Below are positions 53,118 through 62,253 of a stretch of 64,000 nt of DNA, piece by piece. Origin of the DNA: Lachnoclostridium sp. An138. GTDB lineage: Bacteria; Bacillota; Clostridia; Lachnospirales; Lachnospiraceae. Within the stretch, counting starts at the first letter, position 1. Every line of letters begins with the position of its first letter. The notes below the pieces were generated by a model. It was not told where the DNA came from. It worked only from the letters and a program-made list of their open reading frames with translations, and made no database searches. Both the position numbers and the translations under genes were made by a program. The stretch is taken from the NCBI RefSeq assembly GCF_002160765.1, contig NZ_NFLF01000005.1:62001-126000 (forward strand), in the 5' to 3' direction.

Positions 53118-54236
53118 CTACAGGACGTAACGCTCGTTTTTCTCGACGACTATCTTGACCCCATGCTCTCCTACGTAACGGGAGTTGGCACGAATTGTAT
53201 CGCGGCTTTCAACGATGCAGTTCTCTATGTAAGTATTATCGCCGATATACACTTCGTTGAGAATAATGGAGTTTTTGATCACACAGTTATTCCCCACGAA
53301 CACTTTCTTAAATAAGATGGAATTTTCCACGGTTCCGTTGACGATACAGCCGCTGGATACCAGGGAATTCTTCACATCTGCTCCCGGATTGTATTTGGCC
53401 GGTGGAAGATCCAGCACCTTGGAATACACATCCGGATAGGTTTTGAAGAAATATTTGCGGACGTCCGCTTTCAGGAAATCCATATTTGTCTCATAATAGG
53501 ATTCCACTGAAGAGATACTGTTCCAGTAATCTGTGATGCGGTACGCAAAAATTCTCTTCAGGTTTTTATAGCGAATGAGGATGTCGCGCACGAAATCATA
53601 TCTGTCTTCCTGCGCACATTTCTCAATCAGCTCTATCAGCTGTCTTCTGCGGATCACATAGATTCCGCAGGAAATGGTGCTTCCGCTGGTCTCCACGGGC
53701 TTCTCCTCGAAATCAAGGATTCGTCCGTCCTCGTCCGTCCGGAGCACTCCGAAACGGGAGACGTCCGTGCCTGCCGGCATGTCCTTGCAGACTACGGTAA
53801 TATCAGCTTTTTTATCAATATGGTACTCCAGCACCTTGTTGTAATCCATCTTATAGACCGCGTCGCCGGAGGCAATCACCACATAGGGCTCATGGCTCTT
53901 CTTCAGCCAGTCCAGATTCTGATAAATGGCATCCGCGGTTCCTCTGTACCAGGAGCTGTTCGCCGCTGTGATGGTCGGGGTGAAGATATACAGGCCTCCC
54001 TGCTTTCTTCCGAAATCCCACCACTTGGAGGAGCTTAAATGCTCGTTCAGAGAACGGGCGTTATACTGCGTCAGCACCGCTACCCTCTGGATATGAGAGT
54101 TGGACATGTTGCTGAGGGCAAAGTCGATGGCCCGGTAGCTTCCTGCCACAGGCATGGCCGCGATGGCACGCTTGTCGGACAGCTCTTTCATTCTGTGATT
54201 ATTTCCGCCTGCCAGTACAATTCCAATCGCTCTCAT
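53118..54236 (-). CDS. glgD: Glucose-1-phosphate adenylyltransferase subunit GlgD
   Basis: A 372-residue partner subunit of ADP-glucose pyrophosphorylase. The N-terminal loop is degenerate (LAGGNNHRMKELSDKRAIAA) compared with GlgC. The sugar-binding VASGDAVYKMDY-like segment (IASGDAVYKMDYNKV) and FEEKPVETSGSTISCGIYVI are present, and a left-handed beta-helix ends the protein (NTYIENCIVESRDTIRANS). GlgD usually modulates GlgC rather than acting alone. Its ATG overlaps the glgC stop by one base. Confidence 0.93.
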   Translation of the reverse strand: MRAIGIVLAGGNNHRMKELSDKRAIAAMPVAGSYRAIDFALSNMSNSHIQRVAVLTQYNARSLNEHLSSSKWWDFGRKQGGLYIFTPTITAANSSWYRGTADAIYQNLDWLKKSHEPYVVIASGDAVYKMDYNKVLEYHIDKKADITVVCKDMPAGTDVSRFGVLRTDEDGRILDFEEKPVETSGSTISCGIYVIRRRQLIELIEKCAQEDRYDFVRDILIRYKNLKRIFAYRITDYWNSISSVESYYETNMDFLKADVRKYFFKTYPDVYSKVLDLPPAKYNPGADVKNSLVSSGCIVNGTVENSILFKKVFVGNNCVIKNSIILNEVYIGDNTYIENCIVESRDTIRANSRYVGEHGVKIVVEKNERYVL

Positions 54237-55507
54237 TATCTCTCACCTGCCTTTATCAATGTCTCTCCGCTTTCCAGCACGCCGTCACGGTAGTCGTCCG
54301 GCGTCGTGTCACCGGAGATGGCCGTATTCTTTCCAATCTTCACATTGGGCGGTATGTAGGAGTTCTCACCGATAGTCACCAGGCCAAAGGAGTAAATCTT
54401 CGGCTGAATCTTGTTCGGAATATCCTCTCCGATGCCGAGAACCACCCCATCAGAGATCTCAACCTCCTCCGCGATGATAGACTTGTCTATCGTACAGTTC
54501 TCGCCAATCTTCGTATTCTTCATCACAATGGAATCGCGCACCACCGTACCCTTTCCAATCGTGACGCCGGAACCGATCACAGAATTAAACACATCTCCGT
54601 AGATTTCCGAGCCTCCGCTGATAATGCTCCGCTCAATCTTGGATTCCGCGGAAATATACTGGGGCGGAACCGCGTCGCTCTTTGTGTAGATCTTCCAGAA
54701 TTCTTCGTAAAGATTGAACTCCGGAATGATGTCGATCAGCTCCATATTCGCTTCCCAGTAGGAACCCAGCGTCCCCACGTCTTTCCAGTAGCCATTGAAC
54801 TCGAAGGCAAACAGCCTGTTCCCGTTCTCGTGGCAGTAGGGAATGATATGTTTTCCAAAGTCACAGCTCGGCTGGCTCGAAAGCTGAATCAGGGCATTCC
54901 GCAGAATCGGCCAGCTGAAGATATAGATTCCCATGGAGGCCAGATTGCTTCTCGGATGCTCCGGCTTCTCCTCAAACTCAGTGATACGGTTATTTTCATC
55001 GGTGATCATGATGCCGAACCGGCTTGCCTCTTCCATTGGCACGGGCATTACCGCGATAGTCACGTCAGCATTGTTCTCTTTGTGGAAATCGAGCATAACC
55101 TCGTAATCCATTTTGTAAATATGGTCTCCTGACAGAATCAGGACATAATCCGGATTATAGGTATCAATGTAATCCAGGTTCTGATAGATTGCATTGGCGG
55201 TTCCGGTATACCACTCGCTGTTCGTACTCTTCTCATAGGGCGGAAGAACGGTCACGCCGCCCACATTGCGGTCAAGGTCCCACGGCATTCCGATACCGAT
55301 ATGAGTGTTCAGACGCAGGGGCTGATACTGAGTCAGCACGCCCACGGTATCAACACCCGAATTGATGCAGTTACTCAACGGGAAGTCAATGATCCGGTAC
55401 TTTCCTCCGAAAGACACGGCCGGTTTCGCAACCTTCGCAGTCAAAACTCCCAGGCGGCTTCCCTGCCCGCCAGCCAGGAGCATGGCTATCATCTCTTTCT
55501 TAATCAC
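54236..55507 (-). CDS. glgC: Glucose-1-phosphate adenylyltransferase catalytic subunit
   Basis: A 423-residue enzyme making ADP-glucose for glycogen synthesis. Markers are the glycine-rich loop [32 protein letters not shown], the catalytic segment [34 protein letters not shown] and the C-terminal beta-helix. It uses GTG as start (AGAGGTGATTAT before it); an ATG five codons later is possible. It pairs with glgD in one operon, which links this window to glycogen as well as maltodextrin metabolism. Confidence 0.95.
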   Translation of the reverse strand: MIKKEMIAMLLAGGQGSRLGVLTAKVAKPAVSFGGKYRIIDFPLSNCINSGVDTVGVLTQYQPLRLNTHIGIGMPWDLDRNVGGVTVLPPYEKSTNSEWYTGTANAIYQNLDYIDTYNPDYVLILSGDHIYKMDYEVMLDFHKENNADVTIAVMPVPMEEASRFGIMITDENNRITEFEEKPEHPRSNLASMGIYIFSWPILRNALIQLSSQPSCDFGKHIIPYCHENGNRLFAFEFNGYWKDVGTLGSYWEANMELIDIIPEFNLYEEFWKIYTKSDAVPPQYISAESKIERSIISGGSEIYGDVFNSVIGSGVTIGKGTVVRDSIVMKNTKIGENCTIDKSIIAEEVEISDGVVLGIGEDIPNKIQPKIYSFGLVTIGENSYIPPNVKIGKNTAISGDTTPDDYRDGVLESGETLIKAGER

Positions 55508-55580
55508 ATAATCACCTCTTACATGTGTTTTTCCTTCTGCCTCACTATTCCGTCACGACAGCTCCGCTGTCTTTTCGGTT

Positions 55581-55609
55581 ATTATACCATATGTTTTGTA
55601 AATAGTGAA
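55581..55609 (-). promoter_or_regulatory. Promoter of the glgCD operon
   Basis: On the minus strand TTCACT (55604-55609), 17 bp, TATAAT (55581-55586), about 75 nt before the GTG start. Confidence 0.65.
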
Positions 55610-55740
55610 CATTTTTTTCTCGAATCACCAATTTATTTTAAACATTTTGCGACAGTTTTCTTGCATGAATATAAGCACAATAGCTATTTTACATTAAATT
55701 TAGATTAATTTATTGTTAATTATTCAATATAGAATTCCTC

Positions 55741-55905
55741 TGGCTGCGCGGAAAACAAGTGAAGATACCAGTCGTTTGGGGCGCCAGGAGCCACCGGCCC
55801 GGGCGCAGATGCCAGTCCGGCGGACACAGATTGCCGCGGCGCGCCCGGTGTAGCTGGCGCAGATTTCCTGGCGCGGCTGGTACAGGTTGACCGCGCGGCC
55901 AGTGT
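55741..55905. other. GC-rich structured island in a gene-free gap
   Basis: The gap 55610-56293 has no credible gene. Its first part, 55610-55730, is AT-rich; 55741-55905 is sharply GC-rich with nested inverted repeats: TACCAGTC and GGCGCCAGGA on the left face TCCTGGCGCGG and GCTGGTA on the right. On either side the 14-mer CATATAGAAAAAAA occurs twice (55911-55924, 56002-56015). Two open frames cross the region on opposite strands (153 and 133 codons) without ribosome sites or any recognisable family. It could be a structured RNA or a decayed insertion. Confidence 0.45.
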
Positions 55906-56190
55906 TTAGACATATAGAAAAAAATTCTCTCCCAGTATCCATTTTCTGCGTAAAACGGCGGGATCTGCCCACAAAACAATTTACATAACTCGCCTATTTT
56001 CCATATAGAAAAAAAGGTGCCGTGTATGTCCAGGATTCCGGTTAATTTTGTACATAGTAGGCAAATTAATTTCCATATATACAATCTGTCTGCTGTTGTA
56101 CGCCAAAAGAACAGAAAAATAGCCCGGATCTGCAGACTTTTGGATATCAGAACAGAAAAAAAACTGTATATATCCAATCAGACTGCCGCT

Positions 56191-56262
56191 CCAGGATTGA
56201 CTTCAGATTTGACTCCAGATTTGACCTCAAGGATCGACTTCGGGATTGACTCCAAAATTGTA
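56191..56262. repeat. Imperfect 12-nt tandem repeats
   Basis: About six units of the type CC(A)GATTTGACT (CCAGGATTGACT, TCAGATTTGACT, CCAGATTTGACC, and more decayed copies) run from 56191 to 56262. As codons they would give a DLTP/GIDS-like repeat, but no start or ribosome site supports translation. Confidence 0.6.
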
Positions 56263-56293
56263 TCCGGCTCCGGGCGGAACTTTTCTTTCATAC

Positions 56294-56351
56294 AAAAGGA
56301 GCAGCTGCCCCGCAGTATCTGTGTGAAACCGCGGAGCAGCCGCTCCTTTTT
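56294..56351. terminator. Bidirectional terminator after the serine hydrolase lipoprotein gene
   Basis: AAAAGGAGCAGCTGCCCCGC pairs imperfectly with GCGGAGCAGCCGCTCCTTTT; A- and T-tracts on both flanks. Confidence 0.7.
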
Positions 56352-56373
56352 CGCTATCCTTTTTCTGACAAAC

Positions 56374-57894
56374 TCAGATTCCCAGAGAGTCTTTTACAAT
56401 CTGATTCATATTCCATGATACCCACGAATTGGTATTATAATAATTTGACACATCTTCTGTGCCTCCGTTGGCTGTGGAATCACGGAAACCTGCCTGCATT
56501 TTGTTGGTCAGGCATACGAAAATATAGTTATGATCCGGGTCCGCATACACAGTTGTGCCGGTAAATCCATCATGACCAAACGCATTTTCTGTAGCGCTGT
56601 CCCCCATCCAGCTCTGATCCAGCTTAAAGCCATATCCAAATTCATTGGACAAAACAGGATTTCCATCCTCATCCGTATGGTTCTCCTGATAAGTGGTATG
56701 TCTTGTCGTAAACAGTTCGACTGTCTCCGGGCTGTACAAACGCACGCCGTTATATTCACCGCCATTTAGCATGCACTGCAGCAGAATCCCCAAATCATGA
56801 GCTGTAGAAAACAGGCCTGCGTGGCCAGCCACTCCCTGGCCGCCCATACCGGCATTGCCGTCATTTACCTCACCAATCAAAGTGTAATCTCTCCAGCCGT
56901 CAAAATCCGCAAAGGCTTCCGCGTCCTTTGTACAGTCATATCCCACATCCGGCCAGTTCTCTTCATCCACCATCCGATACTCATAGGGATTGCCCAGAGA
57001 AGTAGCCGCAATCTGATCTTCAGTGAATCCGTTTTCCAAAGGCTTATAGGTAGTAGATGTCATTCCCAGAGGCTCATATACATTTTCCTTTACAAATACA
57101 TCCATATCCTGCCCTGTGACAGCTTCTACAATAAAGCCCAGCGTCATAAATGAAAAATCTGAATACATGGGCTCAGAGCCATCTGTTTTATAGTCCTCCA
57201 CCAGCTCCAGATTTTTGATATATTCCAGCTGCTCCTCTTTGGAATCGCAATACAGGAACGTAGCTTCCCATTGAGGCAGGCCTGAGGAATGCGTCAGCAG
57301 CTGAGCGATCGTGATATCTCCTTTTCCATTTGCCTCAAAACCAGGCAGATAGTCTGCCGCCTTATCATCCACACGGAGCTCTCCCCGGTCTACCAGTATC
57401 ATGATGGACTGAGTAGTCGCCATAACCTTGGTCACCGACGCCAGATCAAAAAGCGTATCTGTAGTCATCTCGCGGGGATTTTCCGTCTTTACATAGACCG
57501 GATTGGCATAAGAAGAGCCCTCAGCCTCATAATCCGCATCATAGTAATGCGCATAGCCATAAGCTTTTTCAAATATAACTTCGCCATCCTTCATTGCCAG
57601 AACAACAGCTCCCATTCCTTCACTTCCATGGGGATAACCTGCTTCATTTTTCAGATCCCCGTCCAGCTGATCGTTCCAGTAAGAATCCATCTGTTCTTCC
57701 AGAGAGGGAGTTGCTGTCTCCTCCTGTGCCGCTGTGTCCGCAGCCTCTGCTGTCTGCTCTGCCGCCGTCGTTTCCTCCGTTTCCTTCACGTCTGTGCCAG
57801 TCTGTCCACTGCCGGCACAGCCCGTCAGCGCTGTCAGCATACATGCCGCCAGCAGCAAAGCTGTCACCTTTTTACCCCTCCTGTTTCTTTTCAA
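56374..57894 (-). CDS. Serine hydrolase lipoprotein, class C beta-lactamase/PBP-like
   Basis: A 506-residue secreted lipoprotein: signal peptide with LTGC lipobox (first 26 residues), a 40-residue acidic linker, then a beta-lactamase-fold domain. Motifs are SVTKVM (S-x-x-K), YSDFSF in the place of the second motif Y-x-N, and GHDGFTG for KTG. Members act as D-Ala-D-Ala peptidases or esterases at the cell surface. TTG start (57892-57894) with GGAGG 9 nt upstream; no better start is in frame. It lies 83 nt after nagB, behind a weak hairpin. Confidence 0.85.
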   Translation of the reverse strand: MKRNRRGKKVTALLLAACMLTALTGCAGSGQTGTDVKETEETTAAEQTAEAADTAAQEETATPSLEEQMDSYWNDQLDGDLKNEAGYPHGSEGMGAVVLAMKDGEVIFEKAYGYAHYYDADYEAEGSSYANPVYVKTENPREMTTDTLFDLASVTKVMATTQSIMILVDRGELRVDDKAADYLPGFEANGKGDITIAQLLTHSSGLPQWEATFLYCDSKEEQLEYIKNLELVEDYKTDGSEPMYSDFSFMTLGFIVEAVTGQDMDVFVKENVYEPLGMTSTTYKPLENGFTEDQIAATSLGNPYEYRMVDEENWPDVGYDCTKDAEAFADFDGWRDYTLIGEVNDGNAGMGGQGVAGHAGLFSTAHDLGILLQCMLNGGEYNGVRLYSPETVELFTTRHTTYQENHTDEDGNPVLSNEFGYGFKLDQSWMGDSATENAFGHDGFTGTTVYADPDHNYIFVCLTNKMQAGFRDSTANGGTEDVSNYYNTNSWVSWNMNQIVKDSLGI

Positions 57895-57927
57895 TTCCAG
57901 TATCCTCCTTCTTTCTTTTTATTTTGG

Positions 57928-57958
57928 AAGTGCTTTTTATATTTATTTCTCAGCACTT
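57928..57958 (-). terminator. Weak hairpin after nagB
   Basis: AAGTGCT pairs with AGCACTT around a 17-nt AT-rich loop. Weak; transcription may run from nagB into the serine hydrolase gene. Confidence 0.35.
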
Positions 57959-57977
57959 ACCTTCTTTCTGGTTATCT

Positions 57978-58718
57978 CTATACCGTCTGGAATACACACT
58001 CCGACAGCGCGGCCTCATCCGCGATGACTGTCACATCCGGATGAAATTGAAGAATCGAAGCCGGAATCTCCGGAGTCACAGGGCCCAGAAGGGCCTTTGC
58101 CGCGATCTCTGCCTTGTCCGCTCCGCTGACTGCCATCACGATTTTCCTGGCCGCCATAATCGTTCCGATTCCCATGGTGTACGCCTGTCTCGGCACCTCG
58201 TCTGCGGAAGCAAAGAATCTCTTGTTCGCTTCAATCGTCCTCTCCTGCAGATCGACGCAGTGGGTCTCCCGGGGGAATTCAGCCGCCGGTTCATTGAAGC
58301 CGATGTGGCCGTCGTGGCCAAGGCCCAGAAGCTGCAGATCGATACCGCCCAGCGAACGAATCAGCTTTTCATAGGCTTCGCACTCTGCCGCCGTGTCCGG
58401 ATTCATGCCATCGGGAAGATGTACGCGATCCGGTGAAATGTTGATGTGATCAAACAGGTTTTCGTGCATGAACCGGTAATAGCTCTGCTCGTTCTCCCTG
58501 GGGAGTCCCTTATATTCATCCAGATTTACGGTCGTTACATGGCCAAAGTCCAGATCTCCGCTTTCATAACGCTCTATCAGCTCCCGGTAAGCTCCCACCG
58601 GCGTGGAGCCGGTAGCCAGTCCCAGCACGCTGTCCGGTTTCATCACAAGCTGAGCAGAAATTAAATTCGCTGTCTTTCTGCTCATTTCTGCATAATCTTT
58701 TACTTTGATAATCCTCAT
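57978..58718 (-). CDS. nagB: Glucosamine-6-phosphate deaminase
   Basis: A 246-residue enzyme converting glucosamine-6-phosphate to fructose-6-phosphate and ammonia. Motifs are LGLATGSTPVGAYRELI, TVNLDEYKGLP, LLGLGHDGHIGFNEPAAEF and MGIGTIMAARKIVMAVSG. AGGAAAG precedes the ATG. It is 60 nt downstream of the yhfW-like gene on the same strand and with no terminator between, so it is probably the last gene of the yhf-like operon. Its usual partner nagA is absent here. Confidence 0.94.
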   Translation of the reverse strand: MRIIKVKDYAEMSRKTANLISAQLVMKPDSVLGLATGSTPVGAYRELIERYESGDLDFGHVTTVNLDEYKGLPRENEQSYYRFMHENLFDHINISPDRVHLPDGMNPDTAAECEAYEKLIRSLGGIDLQLLGLGHDGHIGFNEPAAEFPRETHCVDLQERTIEANKRFFASADEVPRQAYTMGIGTIMAARKIVMAVSGADKAEIAAKALLGPVTPEIPASILQFHPDVTVIADEAALSECVFQTV

Positions 58719-58778
58719 TTTACTTTCCTTCCATTTCTCGCTGTTCCAAGGACAGCGGCACTCTGGTTCTCTTTATTC

Positions 58779-59987
58779 TCATTCCTGCGCCGGCCAGAAC
58801 GGCACACCGTTCTGGGGGGCCTTCGCGCCCAGATAGCTGCAGGCTGTGGCGCCCACGTCTGACAGAGTCTTTCTCTTTCCTACTGTCTTTCCATGCACGC
58901 CCTTCTGATAAATCAGAAGAGGCACGCACTCTCTCGTATGCTTGCTGTGTCCGATATCCGGGTCATTGCCGTGATCCGCCATGACAACCAGTACATCCTC
59001 TTCCTCCAGAAGGGGAAGCAGCCTTCCGATTCCCTCATCGGCAGTTTCCAGTATCTTCTTATATTCCTCCGAGGACTGGGAATGGCCTGCCAGATCGGTT
59101 TCCTGGACATTGGTGCAGATAAAGCCTTTTTCCATCTTCTGAAACTCTTCGATGGTGTGATCCAGGCAGTCCTTTGTGGGTACGCAGGAGATACTGGTTC
59201 CCTGGTCATTTGCCACGATATCCGCCACCTTGCCGATCAGAGTCACCGGAATTCCCGCCGCCGTCAGGATCGTGGGGGCCTGCACATTTTTGTCCACGCC
59301 GTATCCCAGATGCAGGCACTGATAACCCTGCTCATAGGATTTAGACTTGGCCGAAGCGATGCCGATAAAACGGCCGTTCTTCACTTCCTGGGCGTTCCAG
59401 AGATCGTCCATGGTATTTCCCGTGCCGCCGAACACGATGACCCTTCCTACCGTCACCACCTCACGGACCAGCCTGGCGATCTCCACTTCCTTTTCAAAAG
59501 AAATGAAATCCAGGGGCGCTGTCACGTTATAACACATACCCAAATCCGCTTCCAGGTTATCCGCTACTGTCACATAGTCATCACAGAGCACATACCGCAG
59601 CCCTTCACATTCGATAATCTCTACCTTATGACCTGCCTGCTTCAGATGATCCGCAACTGCATCCACCTTTTCCTGAAACGGGTGCACATCCGGCTTTTTA
59701 GGAAGAGTTCCCATGATCTCCTGATGTCCCATAAAGGTATCCGCTCCGAAATGCATCAATTCTGACTTTCCGTAATTGGCGTCAGGAGAAAACTTCATAC
59801 AGCTGCTCTCCCTGCCAAAGGCATTCATCAGCCCCAGCTTCTCCAGAACCGGAAGCTTCAGATCCGGATGGTCTCTCAAAATACTTCCCAGTGTATTGGC
59901 CTTCTCATCTCCGGGACGCACGATCTTCGCGTCGTCCATGGCGCCGATTCCAAAACCGTCCAGCACAATCACAACAAAACGTCTCAT
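58779..59987 (-). CDS. yhfW: YhfW-like phosphopentomutase-family metalloenzyme
   Basis: A 402-residue member of the alkaline-phosphatase superfamily, close to DeoB in layout and to E. coli YhfW in context. Metal and nucleophile motifs: VLDGFGIGAMDD, EKANTLGSI (nucleophile Thr), GADTFMGHQEIMGT, ETDLAGHSQS, MADHGNDPDIGHSKHTRE and LSDVGATACSYLG. It should be a phosphomutase or phosphatase using two Mn/Zn ions, but the true substrate of YhfW is not known to me. It starts 3 nt after yhfX. Confidence 0.88.
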   Translation of the reverse strand: MRRFVVIVLDGFGIGAMDDAKIVRPGDEKANTLGSILRDHPDLKLPVLEKLGLMNAFGRESSCMKFSPDANYGKSELMHFGADTFMGHQEIMGTLPKKPDVHPFQEKVDAVADHLKQAGHKVEIIECEGLRYVLCDDYVTVADNLEADLGMCYNVTAPLDFISFEKEVEIARLVREVVTVGRVIVFGGTGNTMDDLWNAQEVKNGRFIGIASAKSKSYEQGYQCLHLGYGVDKNVQAPTILTAAGIPVTLIGKVADIVANDQGTSISCVPTKDCLDHTIEEFQKMEKGFICTNVQETDLAGHSQSSEEYKKILETADEGIGRLLPLLEEEDVLVVMADHGNDPDIGHSKHTRECVPLLIYQKGVHGKTVGKRKTLSDVGATACSYLGAKAPQNGVPFWPAQE

Positions 59988-59990
59988 TTC

Positions 59991-61151
59991 TTATCCTTTC
60001 TTTCTGCCCAGGCTGTCATATACTCCCACGATCTGGGGCTGGCCCGAAGAGATGCCCTCCACCAGCACCACATCGCTTCTGGTTACAAATATCTGAAAGC
60101 GGAAGGCCATTACCACGGTCTCCCCTACTTTACATTCCTCAGACAGGCCGAAGTGATAGTCAATGCTCTCATCACTGGGGGGAATTACCTCCAGGCTGCG
60201 GCTGTCCTCCAGTGAGCTTCCCACCAGCGCATGTTTCACATGGGAGCGCCGGTAATGTCCGCCGCCGTAGCAGTAGGCATTTCCCATAAAATTATGGGAA
60301 ACCTCGCTCACGTACACGACAGCCGGTACCTCCGGCTGTTCCAGACGGGCATGCAGAGGCGTGGTTCCTGTCAGCCCATGCCCCGGTTCTCCGCAGTTTC
60401 CTCCCAACAGAGCCATCTTTTCAATAGCAGCTGTACAGGTAGCTGACGGCGTATTGATCAACAGTTCTGAATAATTCATTCTTTCCAGGATCTCTTTCGC
60501 TCTCAAAACCGTATTCAGATTGGCCGTAGGCGCTATATCCCCCTGCTCTTCGCTGTACAGATAACAGGGGAAAGAAGTGATTCCTTTGATCTGTACATTC
60601 GGGCATTCTTTCTGGATAAATTCCACTGTTTTTTCCACCTCTGAGAGATGGAATCCGGCCGTCTGGCCAGAATAAATCATGTCGCCTTCTCCAAAAACTC
60701 TCAGCAGGATTCCCTGCCGCTTCTGGAGACGGGCCGCCGCCCGCTGGATGGAGCGTACCTTATCCAGAGAATAGACAGTGACTACCTCCGGCCCATACGC
60801 TACGATTTTTTCTACCATAGACTCCGGAACCTGAACCAGATGCCCCACGTTTCCAATGGGAATATTGTGTTCCATCATGGTCTGAGCTTCTTTAAAATCT
60901 ACGGTAACCGCTCCTTCATATCCCAGCTGCACCAGCTTTTCTGCCAGATACGGATTCCGGCCCAGCTGTTTCAGCATAAAATACAGCTTAATATCATGCT
61001 TTCCGGCTTCCTCCAGAATCTTCTTCCCGTTGGAGCAGAACGCATCCACATCAACCACATAGGAATCCGGCAGTATCTGCCCGCTTCCATGAAGCCGGAA
61101 CGCCGTATCCATCAGCGCTCTGTTTTTCTTTAAAGTCTGCTCTACAAACAT
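59991..61151 (-). CDS. yhfX: YhfX-like PLP protein, alanine-racemase-type fold
   Basis: A 386-residue fold-type III PLP protein. The Schiff-base lysine is K61 in LYFMLKQLGRNPYLAEKL. Other matches to E. coli YhfX, recalled by eye, are NTPSATCTAAI, GEPGHGLTGTTPLHA, SHNFMGNAYCYGGGHYRR and FRFQIFVTRSDVVLV, close over the full length. The reaction is unknown; racemisation or elimination at an alpha carbon is likely from the fold. It follows yhfS by 4 nt and precedes yhfW by 3 nt. Confidence 0.92.
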   Translation of the reverse strand: MFVEQTLKKNRALMDTAFRLHGSGQILPDSYVVDVDAFCSNGKKILEEAGKHDIKLYFMLKQLGRNPYLAEKLVQLGYEGAVTVDFKEAQTMMEHNIPIGNVGHLVQVPESMVEKIVAYGPEVVTVYSLDKVRSIQRAAARLQKRQGILLRVFGEGDMIYSGQTAGFHLSEVEKTVEFIQKECPNVQIKGITSFPCYLYSEEQGDIAPTANLNTVLRAKEILERMNYSELLINTPSATCTAAIEKMALLGGNCGEPGHGLTGTTPLHARLEQPEVPAVVYVSEVSHNFMGNAYCYGGGHYRRSHVKHALVGSSLEDSRSLEVIPPSDESIDYHFGLSEECKVGETVVMAFRFQIFVTRSDVVLVEGISSGQPQIVGVYDSLGRKKG

Positions 61152-61155
61152 TCGC

Positions 61156-62253
61156 TTACTCTCTCACTCTCTCTACTGACTTTTTGATAATATCCAATAT
61201 GGTATCTGCTCCAGCCCGCATGGGGTTAATACGAATCATCCGGTGTTCCAGCGTCGGGTCTGCTTTCCGGAAAGTTCCAGACACCCGGTAGAACATGGGA
61301 ACCATCTCATATTTGGACTCTGCTCCCACCGGATTGGGGGCTGCTCCCAGTTTTTCCGCTTCTTTCAAAACTGCCTCCGCAATGTTCTTGTGGAATTCCA
61401 CCAGCAGCACCTTGGACTGGGCGTTGGCAAGGAAAGCGTCCTTCACTTCGGGAATCTCTCCGGCACGCAGGCGGCTGACACACTCTTCATTTACCTGTGC
61501 CTGGACAGCCAGAGATACCGGCGCGTACACCAGACCGTGAAGCACGTCCAAAGCTTCATGCCCCTGAGTCTGCATTCCTCCGGAATAGCTTTCCGAAACC
61601 AGCTGCTCAATATATTTCTGCTTGCCGACAATGATACCGATTCCCTCCGGTCCGAGAAGCTTAAAGGAAGAAAAGCAGGACAGATCTGCTCCGCACTGAA
61701 TTCCAATCTTTTTCACCTTCATCACGGCATAATTATCATCTGTCAGCACCGGTATATCCTTTGTCTCTTTTATGGCGCGGACTACTTCTTCCATATCATA
61801 CCGGTCATCCATTTTCTGTCTCGTATACTGGACCAGAGCTCCCTGAATATCGGGTTCTCTTTTCAGAACCCTCCGAATCTCTTCCAGGTCATTGTAGTCA
61901 GCCTCCACAGGCACCAGCCCCAGCATCTCTATGGAGGTGGCTGTGGTGTTGTAGATAGGCGCCTTGTGCACAAGAATCTTCTGTCCGCATTTCAGCATCG
62001 TATGCAGGCCGAAGCGGATAGCCGCGCTTCCCGCGCCTCTCACCAGCACACAGGCCTCCGCGTCAAAAATCCGGGCAATGACCTTCTCTGCCTTGGCCGT
62101 CGTCACAGGCTTATTCAGCCCCATAACCACACCCAGATCTCCCCTGGTCAGAATCTCATGCCCCTCAAATTCCTTTGTGATACAGTCTACCACCTTGAAC
62201 TGAAGCTTCATGGCTTCCTCAAGGCTTAAGCTGTGCAGCGGATAGGTATTCAT
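61156..62253 (-). CDS. yhfS: YhfS-like PLP-dependent enzyme, aspartate-aminotransferase fold
   Basis: A 365-residue fold-type I PLP enzyme. TDDNYAVMKVKKIG holds the Asp that contacts the pyridine ring, and K198 in SCFSSFKLLGPEGIGIIVG binds PLP. GAGSAAIRFGL and IRINPMRAGADTIL also match the E. coli YhfS pattern as I recall it. The reaction is unknown; lyase or transaminase are options. Its ATG overlaps the php stop (ATGA). Confidence 0.9.
   Translation of the reverse strand: MNTYPLHSLSLEEAMKLQFKVVDCITKEFEGHEILTRGDLGVVMGLNKPVTTAKAEKVIARIFDAEACVLVRGAGSAAIRFGLHTMLKCGQKILVHKAPIYNTTATSIEMLGLVPVEADYNDLEEIRRVLKREPDIQGALVQYTRQKMDDRYDMEEVVRAIKETKDIPVLTDDNYAVMKVKKIGIQCGADLSCFSSFKLLGPEGIGIIVGKQKYIEQLVSESYSGGMQTQGHEALDVLHGLVYAPVSLAVQAQVNEECVSRLRAGEIPEVKDAFLANAQSKVLLVEFHKNIAEAVLKEAEKLGAAPNPVGAESKYEMVPMFYRVSGTFRKADPTLEHRMIRINPMRAGADTILDIIKKSVERVRE

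Noticed and set aside
55716-56418. Open frames of 153 (minus) and 133 (plus) codons as genes
   Set aside because: They overlap each other on opposite strands, cross inverted repeats and 12-nt repeats, lack ribosome sites and resemble no family.
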